DNA from: JBGQOJ01 sp052119585
GTDB taxonomy: Bacteria > Pseudomonadota > Alphaproteobacteria > Rhodobacterales > Rhodobacteraceae
Direction: 5' to 3'
NCBI RefSeq assembly: GCF_052119585.1
Contig: NZ_JBGQOJ010000010.1
Coordinates: forward strand, 1-64,000
DNA: 64,000 nt
Shown here one piece after another: positions 51,626-59,852 of this stretch (its first letter is position 1; every line of letters starts with the position of its first letter). Under the pieces are notes generated by a model. It did no database searches. It saw only the letters and a program-made list of their open reading frames with translations, and had not been told where the DNA came from. The translations under genes and the position numbers were made by a program.

Positions 51626-51877
51626 TCATCCCAGAAGCGGATTGGCGAACAACAGCAAAAGCGCGATCACAAGGCAGTAGATCGCGGTTGTCTCGATCAT
51701 TGCAAGGCCGACGAAAAGCGTCCGCGAGATGCTGTTCGCGGCCTCGGGCTGCCGCGCTATGGCATCCATTGCGGCCGCGACGGCCCGTCCTTCGGCAAGC
51801 GCGGGGCCAAGCGCGCCGAATGACACGACAAAGGCCGCAGAGATGATGCTGGCAAGGCTGAGATAATCCATAGTCAA
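51626..51877 (-). CDS. atpE: N-ATPase c subunit, sodium-type signature
   Basis: This 83-residue two-helix ring protein has Glu29 in helix 1 (GPALAEGRAVAA), the RQPEA loop, and Glu62-Thr63-Thr64 with Tyr67 in helix 2 (LAMIETTAIYCLV). Aligned with the Na+-binding c subunit of Ilyobacter, these correspond to Gln32, Glu65, Ser66, Thr67 and Tyr70, so helix 1 offers a second carboxylate instead of Gln. The set is typical of sodium-binding rings and of N-ATPase c subunits. The start is ATG 51877, overlapping atpB; ATG 51871 is possible. Confidence 0.88.
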   Translation of the reverse strand: MTMDYLSLASIISAAFVVSFGALGPALAEGRAVAAAMDAIARQPEAANSISRTLFVGLAMIETTAIYCLVIALLLLFANPLLG

Positions 51878-52572
51878 GTCCTTTCAGTCTGGGTTTCGGC
51901 GGTGGGCTGCGCCGTTTCTTCGTCAATCGTGCTGGCGATGAACACCGTCGCAAGCGTCGCAAAGATATAGGCCTGCACCAGCCCGATCAGCAGATCGAGC
52001 GCCATCAGGGGGATCGGCACGATAAGCCCCGCAAGCGATGCGACGATGCCGATAACGAAAACCCCGCTCATCATATTGCCGAACAGGCGAACCGACATCG
52101 AGAAGACCCGCGTCAGGCTTTGGATGATATTCAGCGGGATCATGATCGGGTTGGGCAGGGCGAATGTCCGAAGATAGCCAAGCACACCGGCCTGTCGGAC
52201 CCCGAACCAGATGATCGCCAGAAACACCAGCATCGCCAGGGCCGCATCGGTTTCCAGCCGCGCGGTGGGCGGGTCGATACCCGGCACCAGCGACGACCAG
52301 TTGGCGACAAGGATGAACAGGAACAACGTGCCGATAAAGCCGCGATAGGGCTCTGGCGCGGTGCCTGTCGCGTCACGGATCTGCCGGTCAAGGGTCTCGA
52401 CCAGCAGTTCCAATGCAGATTGCCAGACCGTGGGGGTAACCCGCAGGCGGCGTGTTGACGCGAACGCCACAAGGACAAGCAGGGCCATGATCACCCAAGT
52501 GGTCAGAACCGCCTGACTGATCGGCACGGGGCCGATGAAAAAGACCGGAATCGTATCCAGCGGAGAGTTCAT
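51874..52572 (-). CDS. atpB: N-ATPase a subunit
   Basis: This 232-residue membrane subunit forms the ion channel against the c ring. The essential Arg is in FSMSVRLFGNMMSG (about residue 163) and the last helix contains LIGLVQAYIFATLATVFIA. It begins and ends in four-base overlaps with atpR and atpE. Its shortness compared with housekeeping a subunits (about 250-270) is normal for the N-type. Confidence 0.9.
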   Translation of the reverse strand: MNSPLDTIPVFFIGPVPISQAVLTTWVIMALLVLVAFASTRRLRVTPTVWQSALELLVETLDRQIRDATGTAPEPYRGFIGTLFLFILVANWSSLVPGIDPPTARLETDAALAMLVFLAIIWFGVRQAGVLGYLRTFALPNPIMIPLNIIQSLTRVFSMSVRLFGNMMSGVFVIGIVASLAGLIVPIPLMALDLLIGLVQAYIFATLATVFIASTIDEETAQPTAETQTERT

Positions 52573-52859
52573 GGCACTTCCCCCTTCGATCGGCGAAGGA
52601 CTACGGCGCGTCCGACCAGAACGCCCGCGGCAACCGCGATCAGCGCCAGCGCCCCGAAGTGCAGCGCCCAGAAAAACACCGCCCCCAGCAGTGCCATTCG
52701 CCCCAGAACCAGCCCGAGGGCCAGCAGGGTCTGCCGCCCCGCGACGATCAGATCGGCGGTCCGGCGAACGGCGGCGAAATAGACCAGCCCCAACAGAACG
52801 CCGCCTGTCAGGCTTGCGACAAGAAACGCGGCCAGTCTTAGAGTGTCGGCTGTGATCAT
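52569..52859 (-). CDS. atpR: N-ATPase AtpR membrane protein
   Basis: This 96-residue protein of three membrane helices (around LGLVYFAAVRR, LALGLVLGRMALLGAVFFW and ALALIAVAAGVLVGRAVVL) is characteristic of N-ATPase operons, where atpQ and atpR stand between atpC and atpB. It is thought to help assemble the c ring or the ion path; its exact task is not known. It is coupled by ATGA on both sides. Confidence 0.85.
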   Translation of the reverse strand: MITADTLRLAAFLVASLTGGVLLGLVYFAAVRRTADLIVAGRQTLLALGLVLGRMALLGAVFFWALHFGALALIAVAAGVLVGRAVVLRRSKGEVP

Positions 52860-53134
52860 GATGCGTTCATCCATTTCCATGCAGCCCATCCGCCAAAGAA
52901 AAGCCCGACCATCAACAGGGGCGCGGTCCAGAACAGGCCGCTGCCGAAATGCGTGTCCAGCCAGCGCCCCAGAAACAGGCCCAGCAGCATCGGCGAGACG
53001 ATGATCCAGCCCAGAACACCGATCTGCGCCAACCGCCGCCCGACCGACATATCGCCCTCTCGCAGCCACCGCGCGCGCCGCTCGCGATGCAATCTTGTCT
53101 GCTCGATCAGCGGGTCGTCTTCGGGGTCGGTCAC
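52856..53134 (-). CDS. atpQ: N-ATPase AtpQ membrane protein (AtpI-like)
   Basis: This 92-residue protein has an acidic/basic N-terminus and two helices (IGVLGWIIVSPMLLGLFLG, FWTAPLLMVGLFFGGWAAW). AtpI/AtpQ proteins act as chaperones for c-ring assembly and may form a cation channel. It lies between atpC and atpR, overlapping both by four bases. Confidence 0.85.
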   Translation of the reverse strand: MTDPEDDPLIEQTRLHRERRARWLREGDMSVGRRLAQIGVLGWIIVSPMLLGLFLGRWLDTHFGSGLFWTAPLLMVGLFFGGWAAWKWMNAS

Positions 53135-53541
53135 CGGAATGACCCCGTGCCATGGCCAGGTTTCAGGCGGCTGACCAGTTGCCGGATCGCGTTCAATTGC
53201 AGGCGCGTGGTTTCCACATGCTCTGTCCGTTCCTCCTCGATATCGGCCTTGAATCGGGCCAGAACCGTGGAATCGAGCGTGTCCAGATCATCGCCAGCCA
53301 CGGCCTCGCGGGTGGCGATGGCAATCGACCTGCCATCACGCACCGTCAGAACGCCACCGCGCACCGCGCAAAACCGTTCGGTCGTATCCGTGCGCCAGCT
53401 AACGACCGAGAGGGTCAGGCTGGTCAGGAAATCCGCGTGCCCTTGCAGAATCCCAAAGCTGCCGCTTGCGTCTTCGGCGCGCAGGCTTTGCACCTCTTCG
53501 TTCACGATCACTGACAGCGGGGTGACGATTTGCAGGTTCAT
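53131..53541 (-). CDS. atpC: N-ATPase epsilon subunit
   Basis: This 136-residue F1 subunit has an N-terminal beta-sandwich (LQIVTPLSVIVNEEVQSL, GILQGHADFLTSL) and a C-terminal helical part (about residues 95-136). It contacts gamma and the c ring. The start was placed at ATG 53541, in an ATGA overlap with the end of atpD; an open frame further upstream reads atpD sequence. Confidence 0.88.
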   Translation of the reverse strand: MNLQIVTPLSVIVNEEVQSLRAEDASGSFGILQGHADFLTSLTLSVVSWRTDTTERFCAVRGGVLTVRDGRSIAIATREAVAGDDLDTLDSTVLARFKADIEEERTEHVETTRLQLNAIRQLVSRLKPGHGTGSFR

Positions 53542-54977
53542 GCGGCCCCCTTCCGGATGGCGGCGGTTTCTTTTACGTCGGCGTCTTCCAACGTGCCGAT
53601 CATATACAACGAGCTTTCGGCCCAGTCGTCGGTCTTGCCATCCAGAATGGCGCGGCACCCTGCCAATGTATCCACCAAGGGAACGCTGACCCCTGCGGTT
53701 CCGGTGAACGCCTCTGTCACGGCAAAGGGCTGGGTTAGAAACCGCTGCAACCGGCGGGCACGGCGGACGGTCAGTTTGTCCTGCGTACTCAGCTCCTCTA
53801 TCCCCAAAAGCGAGATGATGTCTTCCAGATCCTTGAACCGCGCCAGAACCTCGCGCACGTCTTCGGCTGTTCTGTAATGGTCCTGTCCGACAATCAGCGG
53901 ATCCAGCAGCATCGAGGTAGAGGTCAGCGGATCAATCGCGGGGTAGAACCCTTCGGACGCCAGAACCCGCGACAGGACAACAACGCAATCCATATGGCTG
54001 GAAATCGTGGTAACTGCGGGGTCGGTGAAATCATCGGCCGGGACATAGACCGCCTGAATGGCGGTGATCGAGGCTCCGGCAACCGAGGCGATGCGCTCTT
54101 GCAGGCTGGCGACCTCTGTCGCCAGTGTCGGTTGATAGCCGACGCGGGACGGAAGGCGCCCCAGAAGGCTGGACACTTCGCTGCCCGCCTGGACAAACCG
54201 GAACACGTTGTCCATCAGCAGCAAGACATTCTGGTGCTTCTGGTCACGAAAGTATTCGGAAATCGTCAGGGCCGTCATCGGCGCGCGCCACCGTGCCCCC
54301 GGCGGCTCGCTCATCTGGCCATAGACCAGAACCGTGCGGTCCAGCACGCCGGACGCCTGCATTTCGGTCAGCAGTTCATGCCCCTCGCGAGAGCGTTCGC
54401 CGATACCGGCAAAGACCGAGATGCCCTGATATTTCTCGACCATGGCATGGATCAACTCCATCACCAGCACCGTTTTACCAACGCCCGCCCCCCCGAACAT
54501 CGCGGCCTTGCCGCCCTGCGCCATCGGGGTCAAAAGGTCGATCACCTTGATCCCCGTCTCGAAGACATCCGTTGCGGCGCTTTGGGATTTCAACGGCGGC
54601 GGCAGCGCGTGAATGCTGCGCATCGGCACATCATCGGGCAGGGCGGGGCCGTTATCGCGCAATGTGCCCAGCACATCCAGCAGCCGCCCCAGAACGGCAT
54701 CCCCGACCGGCACGGCCACCGGCGCCCCCATTGAGCGCACGGGAATGCCGCGTTGCAACCCTGTGGTGGTTTGAAACGCGACGGCGCGAAGGGTGTTCAG
54801 GTCAAGATGACTGTGCACCTCGAGGATCAGGGGGGCCGCCCCGTCTGTTTCTGCAACAAGGGCGGTGTTTACGGGGGGCAATCCGGCGTCGGGATAGCGC
54901 ACATCGACCACAGCGCCACGCACTGCGGAAATATACCCAGTCGCTGCATCTGCCGGCGTGCTTGATCTGTGGTGCAT
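53538..54977 (-). CDS. atpD: N-ATPase beta subunit
   Basis: This 479-residue catalytic subunit has the P-loop GGAGVGKTVLVMEL (about residue 157), the catalytic Glu in GERSREGHEL (Thr changed to Ser), and LLLMDNVFRFVQAGSEVSSLL. The start at ATG 54977 follows GAGG. It is the first ATPase gene of the operon; the order D-C-Q-R-B-E-F-A-G is the hallmark of N-ATPases, which are extra enzymes besides the housekeeping one. The upstream gene ends 98 bases before it on the same strand. Confidence 0.93.
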   Translation of the reverse strand: MHHRSSTPADAATGYISAVRGAVVDVRYPDAGLPPVNTALVAETDGAAPLILEVHSHLDLNTLRAVAFQTTTGLQRGIPVRSMGAPVAVPVGDAVLGRLLDVLGTLRDNGPALPDDVPMRSIHALPPPLKSQSAATDVFETGIKVIDLLTPMAQGGKAAMFGGAGVGKTVLVMELIHAMVEKYQGISVFAGIGERSREGHELLTEMQASGVLDRTVLVYGQMSEPPGARWRAPMTALTISEYFRDQKHQNVLLLMDNVFRFVQAGSEVSSLLGRLPSRVGYQPTLATEVASLQERIASVAGASITAIQAVYVPADDFTDPAVTTISSHMDCVVVLSRVLASEGFYPAIDPLTSTSMLLDPLIVGQDHYRTAEDVREVLARFKDLEDIISLLGIEELSTQDKLTVRRARRLQRFLTQPFAVTEAFTGTAGVSVPLVDTLAGCRAILDGKTDDWAESSLYMIGTLEDADVKETAAIRKGAA

Positions 54978-55075
54978 ATGGACCTCGACGCATGGGGCAT
55001 CCGCGCTGTCCGGCCAGCATGACCTACGCCGGACGTCGCCGCCTTGATCTCGATCAGCTTGCCCGGCACTGCGGG

Positions 55076-57751
55076 TCAAAGACCGAAGGGATAGGTTTCG
55101 TCCTCTCCCGCCGATACAATCGCGGGCAAGGGTGTGACGGCGGTTGTTCTGTCGAACCAGACAAAGGCATCATATTGGTCGGGCAAAGTCGCGTAACTGT
55201 AGTGGCTCCACCGTTCTGTCTCGGGGCGATAGATCACACCGATGTAGCGCTCCAGTCTCGGCTCTGCCAGAACGCGGCGCAGATCGTCGTGCTGCCCGCT
55301 GCGCAGGTCGACCAGAAAACGCTCTTGCCCGACCTCGTGACACAGCGCCTCATAGCTGTCGGCCCGCGACGGGCGCACTGCCTTGATCTCCATCGGGGCG
55401 TCCCAGTCCGATGCGGCGGCGACGGTGCCGGTATGGGTGCCAAACCCGATCAGCGCGGCCTCTTTGCCGTAGGCCTGCCGACAAAGCTGACCGATGTTCA
55501 GCTCTCCCCGCTCATTGCCCATATCGGTGAAACGGGCATCGCCGATATGCGAGTTGTGGGCCCAGACGACCGCCTTTTTGTCGGGTCCGGCGTGGTCCAG
55601 TATCTGCTTCAGCGTATTGAACATGTGCTGATCGCGCAGGTTCCACGATTCATGAGAGCCATAGTACATCACCCTGTAATACCGCTCTGCATTGGCAACG
55701 AGGCGGGCATTCTGCGTCGCGTCAAAGAACTGTTCACCGTCCTGCTGCGCATAGCTCAATTCCTTTTGCAGAAGGTCGACAAGGATGCGGGTGACGGGTT
55801 GTTCGCAAAGCGCGTAGCCTTCGGACAAAGAGGCGCGACCGTATGCGGCGGGTTCCCGCGACCAGGGCGACAGGCAGGCATACCGCGACCGCGCCACCTC
55901 TGCCGCCTTGGGGTCCACGTCGTCCAGATAGGCCAGAACGGCGGCCATCGAGGCCGTCATATTATACAGGTCCAGCCCGTAAAACCCGACGCGGGTTTCT
56001 GCGGCGATGCCCGCGTTGTGACGGCGCAGAAAGGCGACAAAATCGTCAACCTCCCTGTTGCGCCACATCCATGTCGGAAAGCGGGTGAAGGGCGAGGCCC
56101 CCATCGCCTTGTTCGGGCTTTTGCGCACATAGCGGTCGATGGTGGCGGCATCGGGCCAGTCCGCCTCGACCGCGACAATGGAAAAGCCGTGCTTTTCGAT
56201 CAGGCGTTTCGTGATTGCGGCGCGGGCGCGGTAGAATTCCGACGTGCCATGCGATGCCTCGCCCAGCAGAACGACACGGCAGTCCGCGAAACGGTTAAAG
56301 GCCGCAGCGAAGTCGGGATCGTCAAGGTCGGGCAAAGGCTCTGCTGCTGTTTTCAGGATCTCGACCGGCGTCCGGGGCTTTGCGGATGCGACAGGCGGCA
56401 CTTTGGGCGAGGCGAGGGGGAAACCGGGCGCAGGTGGCACCAGATAGTGCTGGAACCACGCGGCGGCCATTTCGGTCATTGCCTCCATCGTTCCCGGTTC
56501 TTCGAACAGATGACCCGCGTGGGGCACCAGCCGCAACAGCTTCTCGCAGGTCAGGGCGGCATATGCCTTTTGGTTCAGCGCGATGACCTGGTGATCGTCT
56601 CCGCCCACGATCAACAATGTGGGCGAGAGAACCTCGGCGATCCTTGGTCCCGCCAGATCGGGCCGCCCGCCGCGCGACACCACCGCAGAGACCCGGTTGC
56701 GCAATTCGGCTGCGGCCAGCAAGGCCGCGCCACCGCCCGTGCTGGCACCGAACAGCCCAAGGGGCAAATCACAGATGTCGGGCTCTGCGCTGACCCAAAG
56801 CGAGGCCTCGACCACGCGTTCGGCCAGCAACGGAATGTCAAAGACATTGCGTCGGTCCTGTGCCTCGGACGGGGTCAGAAGGTCGAACAGCAGCGTGGCA
56901 AATCCCTTGGCATTCAGCGCGTCGGCCACGGCGCGGTTGCGCGGGCTAAGGCGGCTGGACCCGCTGCCATGGGCAAACAGGATGATGCCGCGTGCGTCAT
57001 CGGGGACGCTCAGATCGCCGGTCAGGTCAAGGGGCGGCACAGAAACCTGCCGTCTGGTCACCGGATCGGCAAGGGGGCCGGGGTTGCCGCCGACGCGTGC
57101 GCGGCCCTCGCGCAGCAGGCCGATGGTTTCCTCGTCGGTCAATTGGTGAAAGTCGTTGTAGAACGCCCCCACGCCGCGAAAGCTTTGCGACGGGTTCAGG
57201 CAGACAACGTCGTCGGCCCGGGCTGCAATCTCTGGCAATGCGTCTTTCGGGGCGACGGGCAGGGCCACGACGATCCGCGCCGCATTCTGGCGTTTCAGGG
57301 CAATCAGCGCGGCCTTCATCGTGGCACCCGTGGCAAGACCGTCGTCGACGACAATCGCCGTGCGCCCTGCCGGGTCGATCCGGGGATGATCGCCCAAGTA
57401 TAGCCCCCTGCGGCGTTCCAGCTCGATCAGCTCATGGGCGCGGGCGCGGTCCAGATAGGCGTCATCGGCCCCCGAGATGCGTTTCACATCCTCGTTTATG
57501 ACGGTCTGGGGCTCAAACCCTTCGACAATTGCGCCAAGGGCGACTTCGGGCTGGCCGGGGGCGCCGATCTTGCGGACCAGTATGATGTCCAGCGGTGCGT
57601 TCAGCGCCTTTGCGATTGCGGCGGCGACCGGCACGCCGCCTCGCGGCAGCGCATAGACGACGGGGCGGTCAAGTGACATCGCGGCCAGTTTGACCGCAAG
57701 TTGCCGCCCCGCATCGGCGCGATCCGAGAATCTGAGGTGCATATTGTCCAT
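55076..57751 (-). CDS. Fusion of phosphoribosyltransferase, alpha/beta hydrolase and erythromycin-esterase domains
   Basis: The 891-residue protein has three parts. Residues about 1-210 form a type I phosphoribosyltransferase (YALPRGGVPVAAAIAKAL and the PRPP loop VVDDGLATGATMKAA). Residues about 225-450 form an alpha/beta hydrolase of the dienelactone hydrolase type, with nucleophile GASTGGGAA, a later Asp in IVGGDDHQ and His in VPHAGHLFEE. Residues about 470-890 form an erythromycin-esterase-like domain (VLLGEASHGTSEFYRARA, VWAHNSHIGDARF). Both pairs are known separately, and the two-domain PRT-hydrolase occurs in stress-related clusters. The protein is predicted to be cytosolic. No ribosome binding site decides the start (57751 or 57742). 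It is codirectional with the N-ATPase operon. Confidence 0.82.
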   Translation of the reverse strand: MDNMHLRFSDRADAGRQLAVKLAAMSLDRPVVYALPRGGVPVAAAIAKALNAPLDIILVRKIGAPGQPEVALGAIVEGFEPQTVINEDVKRISGADDAYLDRARAHELIELERRRGLYLGDHPRIDPAGRTAIVVDDGLATGATMKAALIALKRQNAARIVVALPVAPKDALPEIAARADDVVCLNPSQSFRGVGAFYNDFHQLTDEETIGLLREGRARVGGNPGPLADPVTRRQVSVPPLDLTGDLSVPDDARGIILFAHGSGSSRLSPRNRAVADALNAKGFATLLFDLLTPSEAQDRRNVFDIPLLAERVVEASLWVSAEPDICDLPLGLFGASTGGGAALLAAAELRNRVSAVVSRGGRPDLAGPRIAEVLSPTLLIVGGDDHQVIALNQKAYAALTCEKLLRLVPHAGHLFEEPGTMEAMTEMAAAWFQHYLVPPAPGFPLASPKVPPVASAKPRTPVEILKTAAEPLPDLDDPDFAAAFNRFADCRVVLLGEASHGTSEFYRARAAITKRLIEKHGFSIVAVEADWPDAATIDRYVRKSPNKAMGASPFTRFPTWMWRNREVDDFVAFLRRHNAGIAAETRVGFYGLDLYNMTASMAAVLAYLDDVDPKAAEVARSRYACLSPWSREPAAYGRASLSEGYALCEQPVTRILVDLLQKELSYAQQDGEQFFDATQNARLVANAERYYRVMYYGSHESWNLRDQHMFNTLKQILDHAGPDKKAVVWAHNSHIGDARFTDMGNERGELNIGQLCRQAYGKEAALIGFGTHTGTVAAASDWDAPMEIKAVRPSRADSYEALCHEVGQERFLVDLRSGQHDDLRRVLAEPRLERYIGVIYRPETERWSHYSYATLPDQYDAFVWFDRTTAVTPLPAIVSAGEDETYPFGL

Positions 57752-58050
57752 CACGCGATAATGGACGGACCCGTTGCACCGCTCATTGACATGGCGCAAC
57801 AGGGGGATGCCGGGTGATTGAGGCTGCACGGGCAGGCGCCGGGCAACAAGCACGCACCGGCCTATGGTCGTTCAGGTCATAATTCCGCCAAAACGCTATA
57901 AATTTCGGCGCTTTTTCGCCTGTTCCGGGGGCGGGCCAGCGGTGTTGTCCCACACTTTCCCTTATGGCCATGAGGATTGCAAAAAACGCAGGTCTGCACT
58001 GCGTCTGGCGCAGGGCTAACCCTATAGAATTCCCGTAAGCTTGCTGTCAC
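57752..58050. other. Divergent promoter region between the fusion gene and opgG
   Basis: About 300 bases with promoters expected on both strands. No convincing -35/-10 pair or palindrome was found. Confidence 0.4.
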
Positions 58051-59676
58051 ATGTGCGATGAACCGGTCAGAATGGAAAAACGGGCGATGCTCGATCTGCC
58101 AGACACATTACCTGTAACGCGACGCTCTCTGCTTGGCTCTTTGTCGGCGGCGGCCTTTGCATTGATTGCCGCAAACCCGCGTATGGGCTGGGCACAGGCG
58201 GTTGACCCGAAGGCCCCGCAACCGTTCAGTTTCGACATCCTTTCCGAAGAGATGCGCGTGCTGTCACAGCAGCCGCAGCGGGCTGTCGCGCTGTCGGAAA
58301 GCTTTTTGAACGATCTGACATATGACGACTATAAACTGATCCAGTTTCTGCCGCGCCGCGCGCGCTGGAAGGGCAAGGACAGTGCGTTCCGGCTGCATGC
58401 CTTTCACATGGGCTGGCTGTTCGAGCAGCCGGTAGAACTGTTCGAGGTCGCCGACGGCAAGGCGCGGGAACTGGTTTTCTCGACCGACGATTATGAATAT
58501 CTGGGCGATCTGCCGTCACGGGTGCCGTCGCACACGGCGCTGCCGGGCGTGGCGGGCTTTCGCCTGAATGCGCCGCTGAACCGTCCTGATCTGTTCGACG
58601 AGGTTGTTGCCTTTGTCGGGGCCAGCTATTTCCGCGCCTTGGGTCGCGGCAATGCCTACGGGCTTAGCGCGCGCGGTCTGGCGATAAACACCGGCCTGCC
58701 GCAGGGCGAAGAATTCCCGCGCTTTTCCCGGTTCTATCTGGAACGGCCCGCGCCCTGGTCAAAGGATGTCGTGGTCTGCGCCGCGCTGGAAAGCGACAGC
58801 GTCACGGGGGCCTACCGTTTTGTCATCCGGCCCGGCGATGAAACGCTGATCGACGTGACGGCGCGCCTGTTTTTCCGCAACAAGGTGGAACAACTGGGCA
58901 TAGCGCCTCTGACGTCGATGTTCCTGTTCTCGGAAAAGAACCGCGGCCATTTCGACGATTACCGCCCGAATGTGCACGACAGCGACGGGCTGAAAATTGA
59001 GCGCGCGGATGGCGATGCCCTGTGGCGCCCGCTGAACAACCCGCCGCGCCTGACCGGCTCGTATTTCGTAGAGGACAGCCCGAAAAGCTTTGGGCTGTTC
59101 CAGCGCGACCGTGACTTTGACAATTATCAGGACGCCAGCGCGCATTATGAACGCCGCCCCTCGGTGTCGGTCGAGCCTGTCGGGGCCTGGGGCAAGGGGG
59201 CTGTGCGGTTGGTCGAGATTCCGACCGATCTGGAAGTGAACGACAATATCGTCGCGTTCTGGGTGCCCGATGCGCCTGTCGCTGCGGGCGATGCGCGGGA
59301 ATTCTCGTATCGGTTGCGCTGGGGGGCTTTGGCGCCGCAGCCCGGTGACGATCTGGCGCATGTCCATGAGACCCGCGCGGGTCACGGCGGTGTGTCCGGC
59401 GTTGCCAATACCGACGGCACGCGGAAATTCGTGATTGATTTCAAGGACGGGCTGTTGGCGGCATTGCCCGACGACGCAAAGGTCGAGGCGGTGACCACAG
59501 TGTCGGACGGCAAAATCGTGACCTCGACCCTGTCAAAAATACCCGGAACCGGTGTCTGGCGTCTGGTGCTGGACGTGTCGGGTGCCGAAGGCGAAACTGT
59601 CGAACTTGGTGCGCATGTTTCGGGGTATGGGCAAAAGATGACCGAAACCTGGCTTTATCAGTGGATCGTATCGTGA
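58051..59676 (+). CDS. opgG: Periplasmic glucan biosynthesis protein OpgG/OpgD
   Basis: This 541-residue periplasmic protein helps elongate and branch osmoregulated periplasmic glucans. A Tat-type signal (VTRRSLLGSLSAAAFALIA) is at about residues 22-42, so it is exported folded like OpgD. The family start FSFDILSEEMRVLSQQP and later YLERPAPWSKDVVVCAALES and GPQ-like Ig parts are present. No strong Shine-Dalgarno decides among ATG 58051, 58072 and 58087. It overlaps the following small gene by GTGA and heads the opg operon. Confidence 0.9.
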   Translation: MCDEPVRMEKRAMLDLPDTLPVTRRSLLGSLSAAAFALIAANPRMGWAQAVDPKAPQPFSFDILSEEMRVLSQQPQRAVALSESFLNDLTYDDYKLIQFLPRRARWKGKDSAFRLHAFHMGWLFEQPVELFEVADGKARELVFSTDDYEYLGDLPSRVPSHTALPGVAGFRLNAPLNRPDLFDEVVAFVGASYFRALGRGNAYGLSARGLAINTGLPQGEEFPRFSRFYLERPAPWSKDVVVCAALESDSVTGAYRFVIRPGDETLIDVTARLFFRNKVEQLGIAPLTSMFLFSEKNRGHFDDYRPNVHDSDGLKIERADGDALWRPLNNPPRLTGSYFVEDSPKSFGLFQRDRDFDNYQDASAHYERRPSVSVEPVGAWGKGAVRLVEIPTDLEVNDNIVAFWVPDAPVAAGDAREFSYRLRWGALAPQPGDDLAHVHETRAGHGGVSGVANTDGTRKFVIDFKDGLLAALPDDAKVEAVTTVSDGKIVTSTLSKIPGTGVWRLVLDVSGAEGETVELGAHVSGYGQKMTETWLYQWIVS

Positions 59677-59849
59677 CGCGGCAAGATCTTGTTTCCAGCG
59701 CCCCGCAGGCGGACGATCTGACGGTTCTGTCGGCGGCTTTGCCCTACGCCCCTTTGCCGATGCCAAAGCAGGTGCTGGAACGAAAGCCGGGCTACTGGCT
59801 GCGTTTTCTGGTCCGCTGGCCCGGTGTCAAAACCGCAACCGGACTGTAA
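59673..59849 (+). CDS. Small protein between opgG and opgH, 58 residues
   Basis: A short gene starts at GTG 59673 inside the opgG stop (GTGA) and ends three bases before opgH, so it is translated in coupling. The product has DDLTVLSAALPYAPLPMPKQ followed by a basic Pro/Trp-rich end (WLRFLVRWPGVKTATG). N-termini of many longer OpgH proteins carry a similar MPKQ-type segment, so this may be a detached N-terminal part of OpgH, comparable in place to opgI of the Rhodobacter sphaeroides opgGIHC operon. This comparison is from memory and not checked. Confidence 0.65.
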   Translation: MTRQDLVSSAPQADDLTVLSAALPYAPLPMPKQVLERKPGYWLRFLVRWPGVKTATGL

Positions 59850-59852
59850 ACG

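Noticed and set aside
54572..57403. A 943-codon open frame on the plus strand opposite the three-domain fusion gene
   Set aside because: Its product has no domain and is rich in Arg, Gly and His as expected for the complement of GC-rich coding DNA; the minus-strand protein has clear catalytic motifs throughout.
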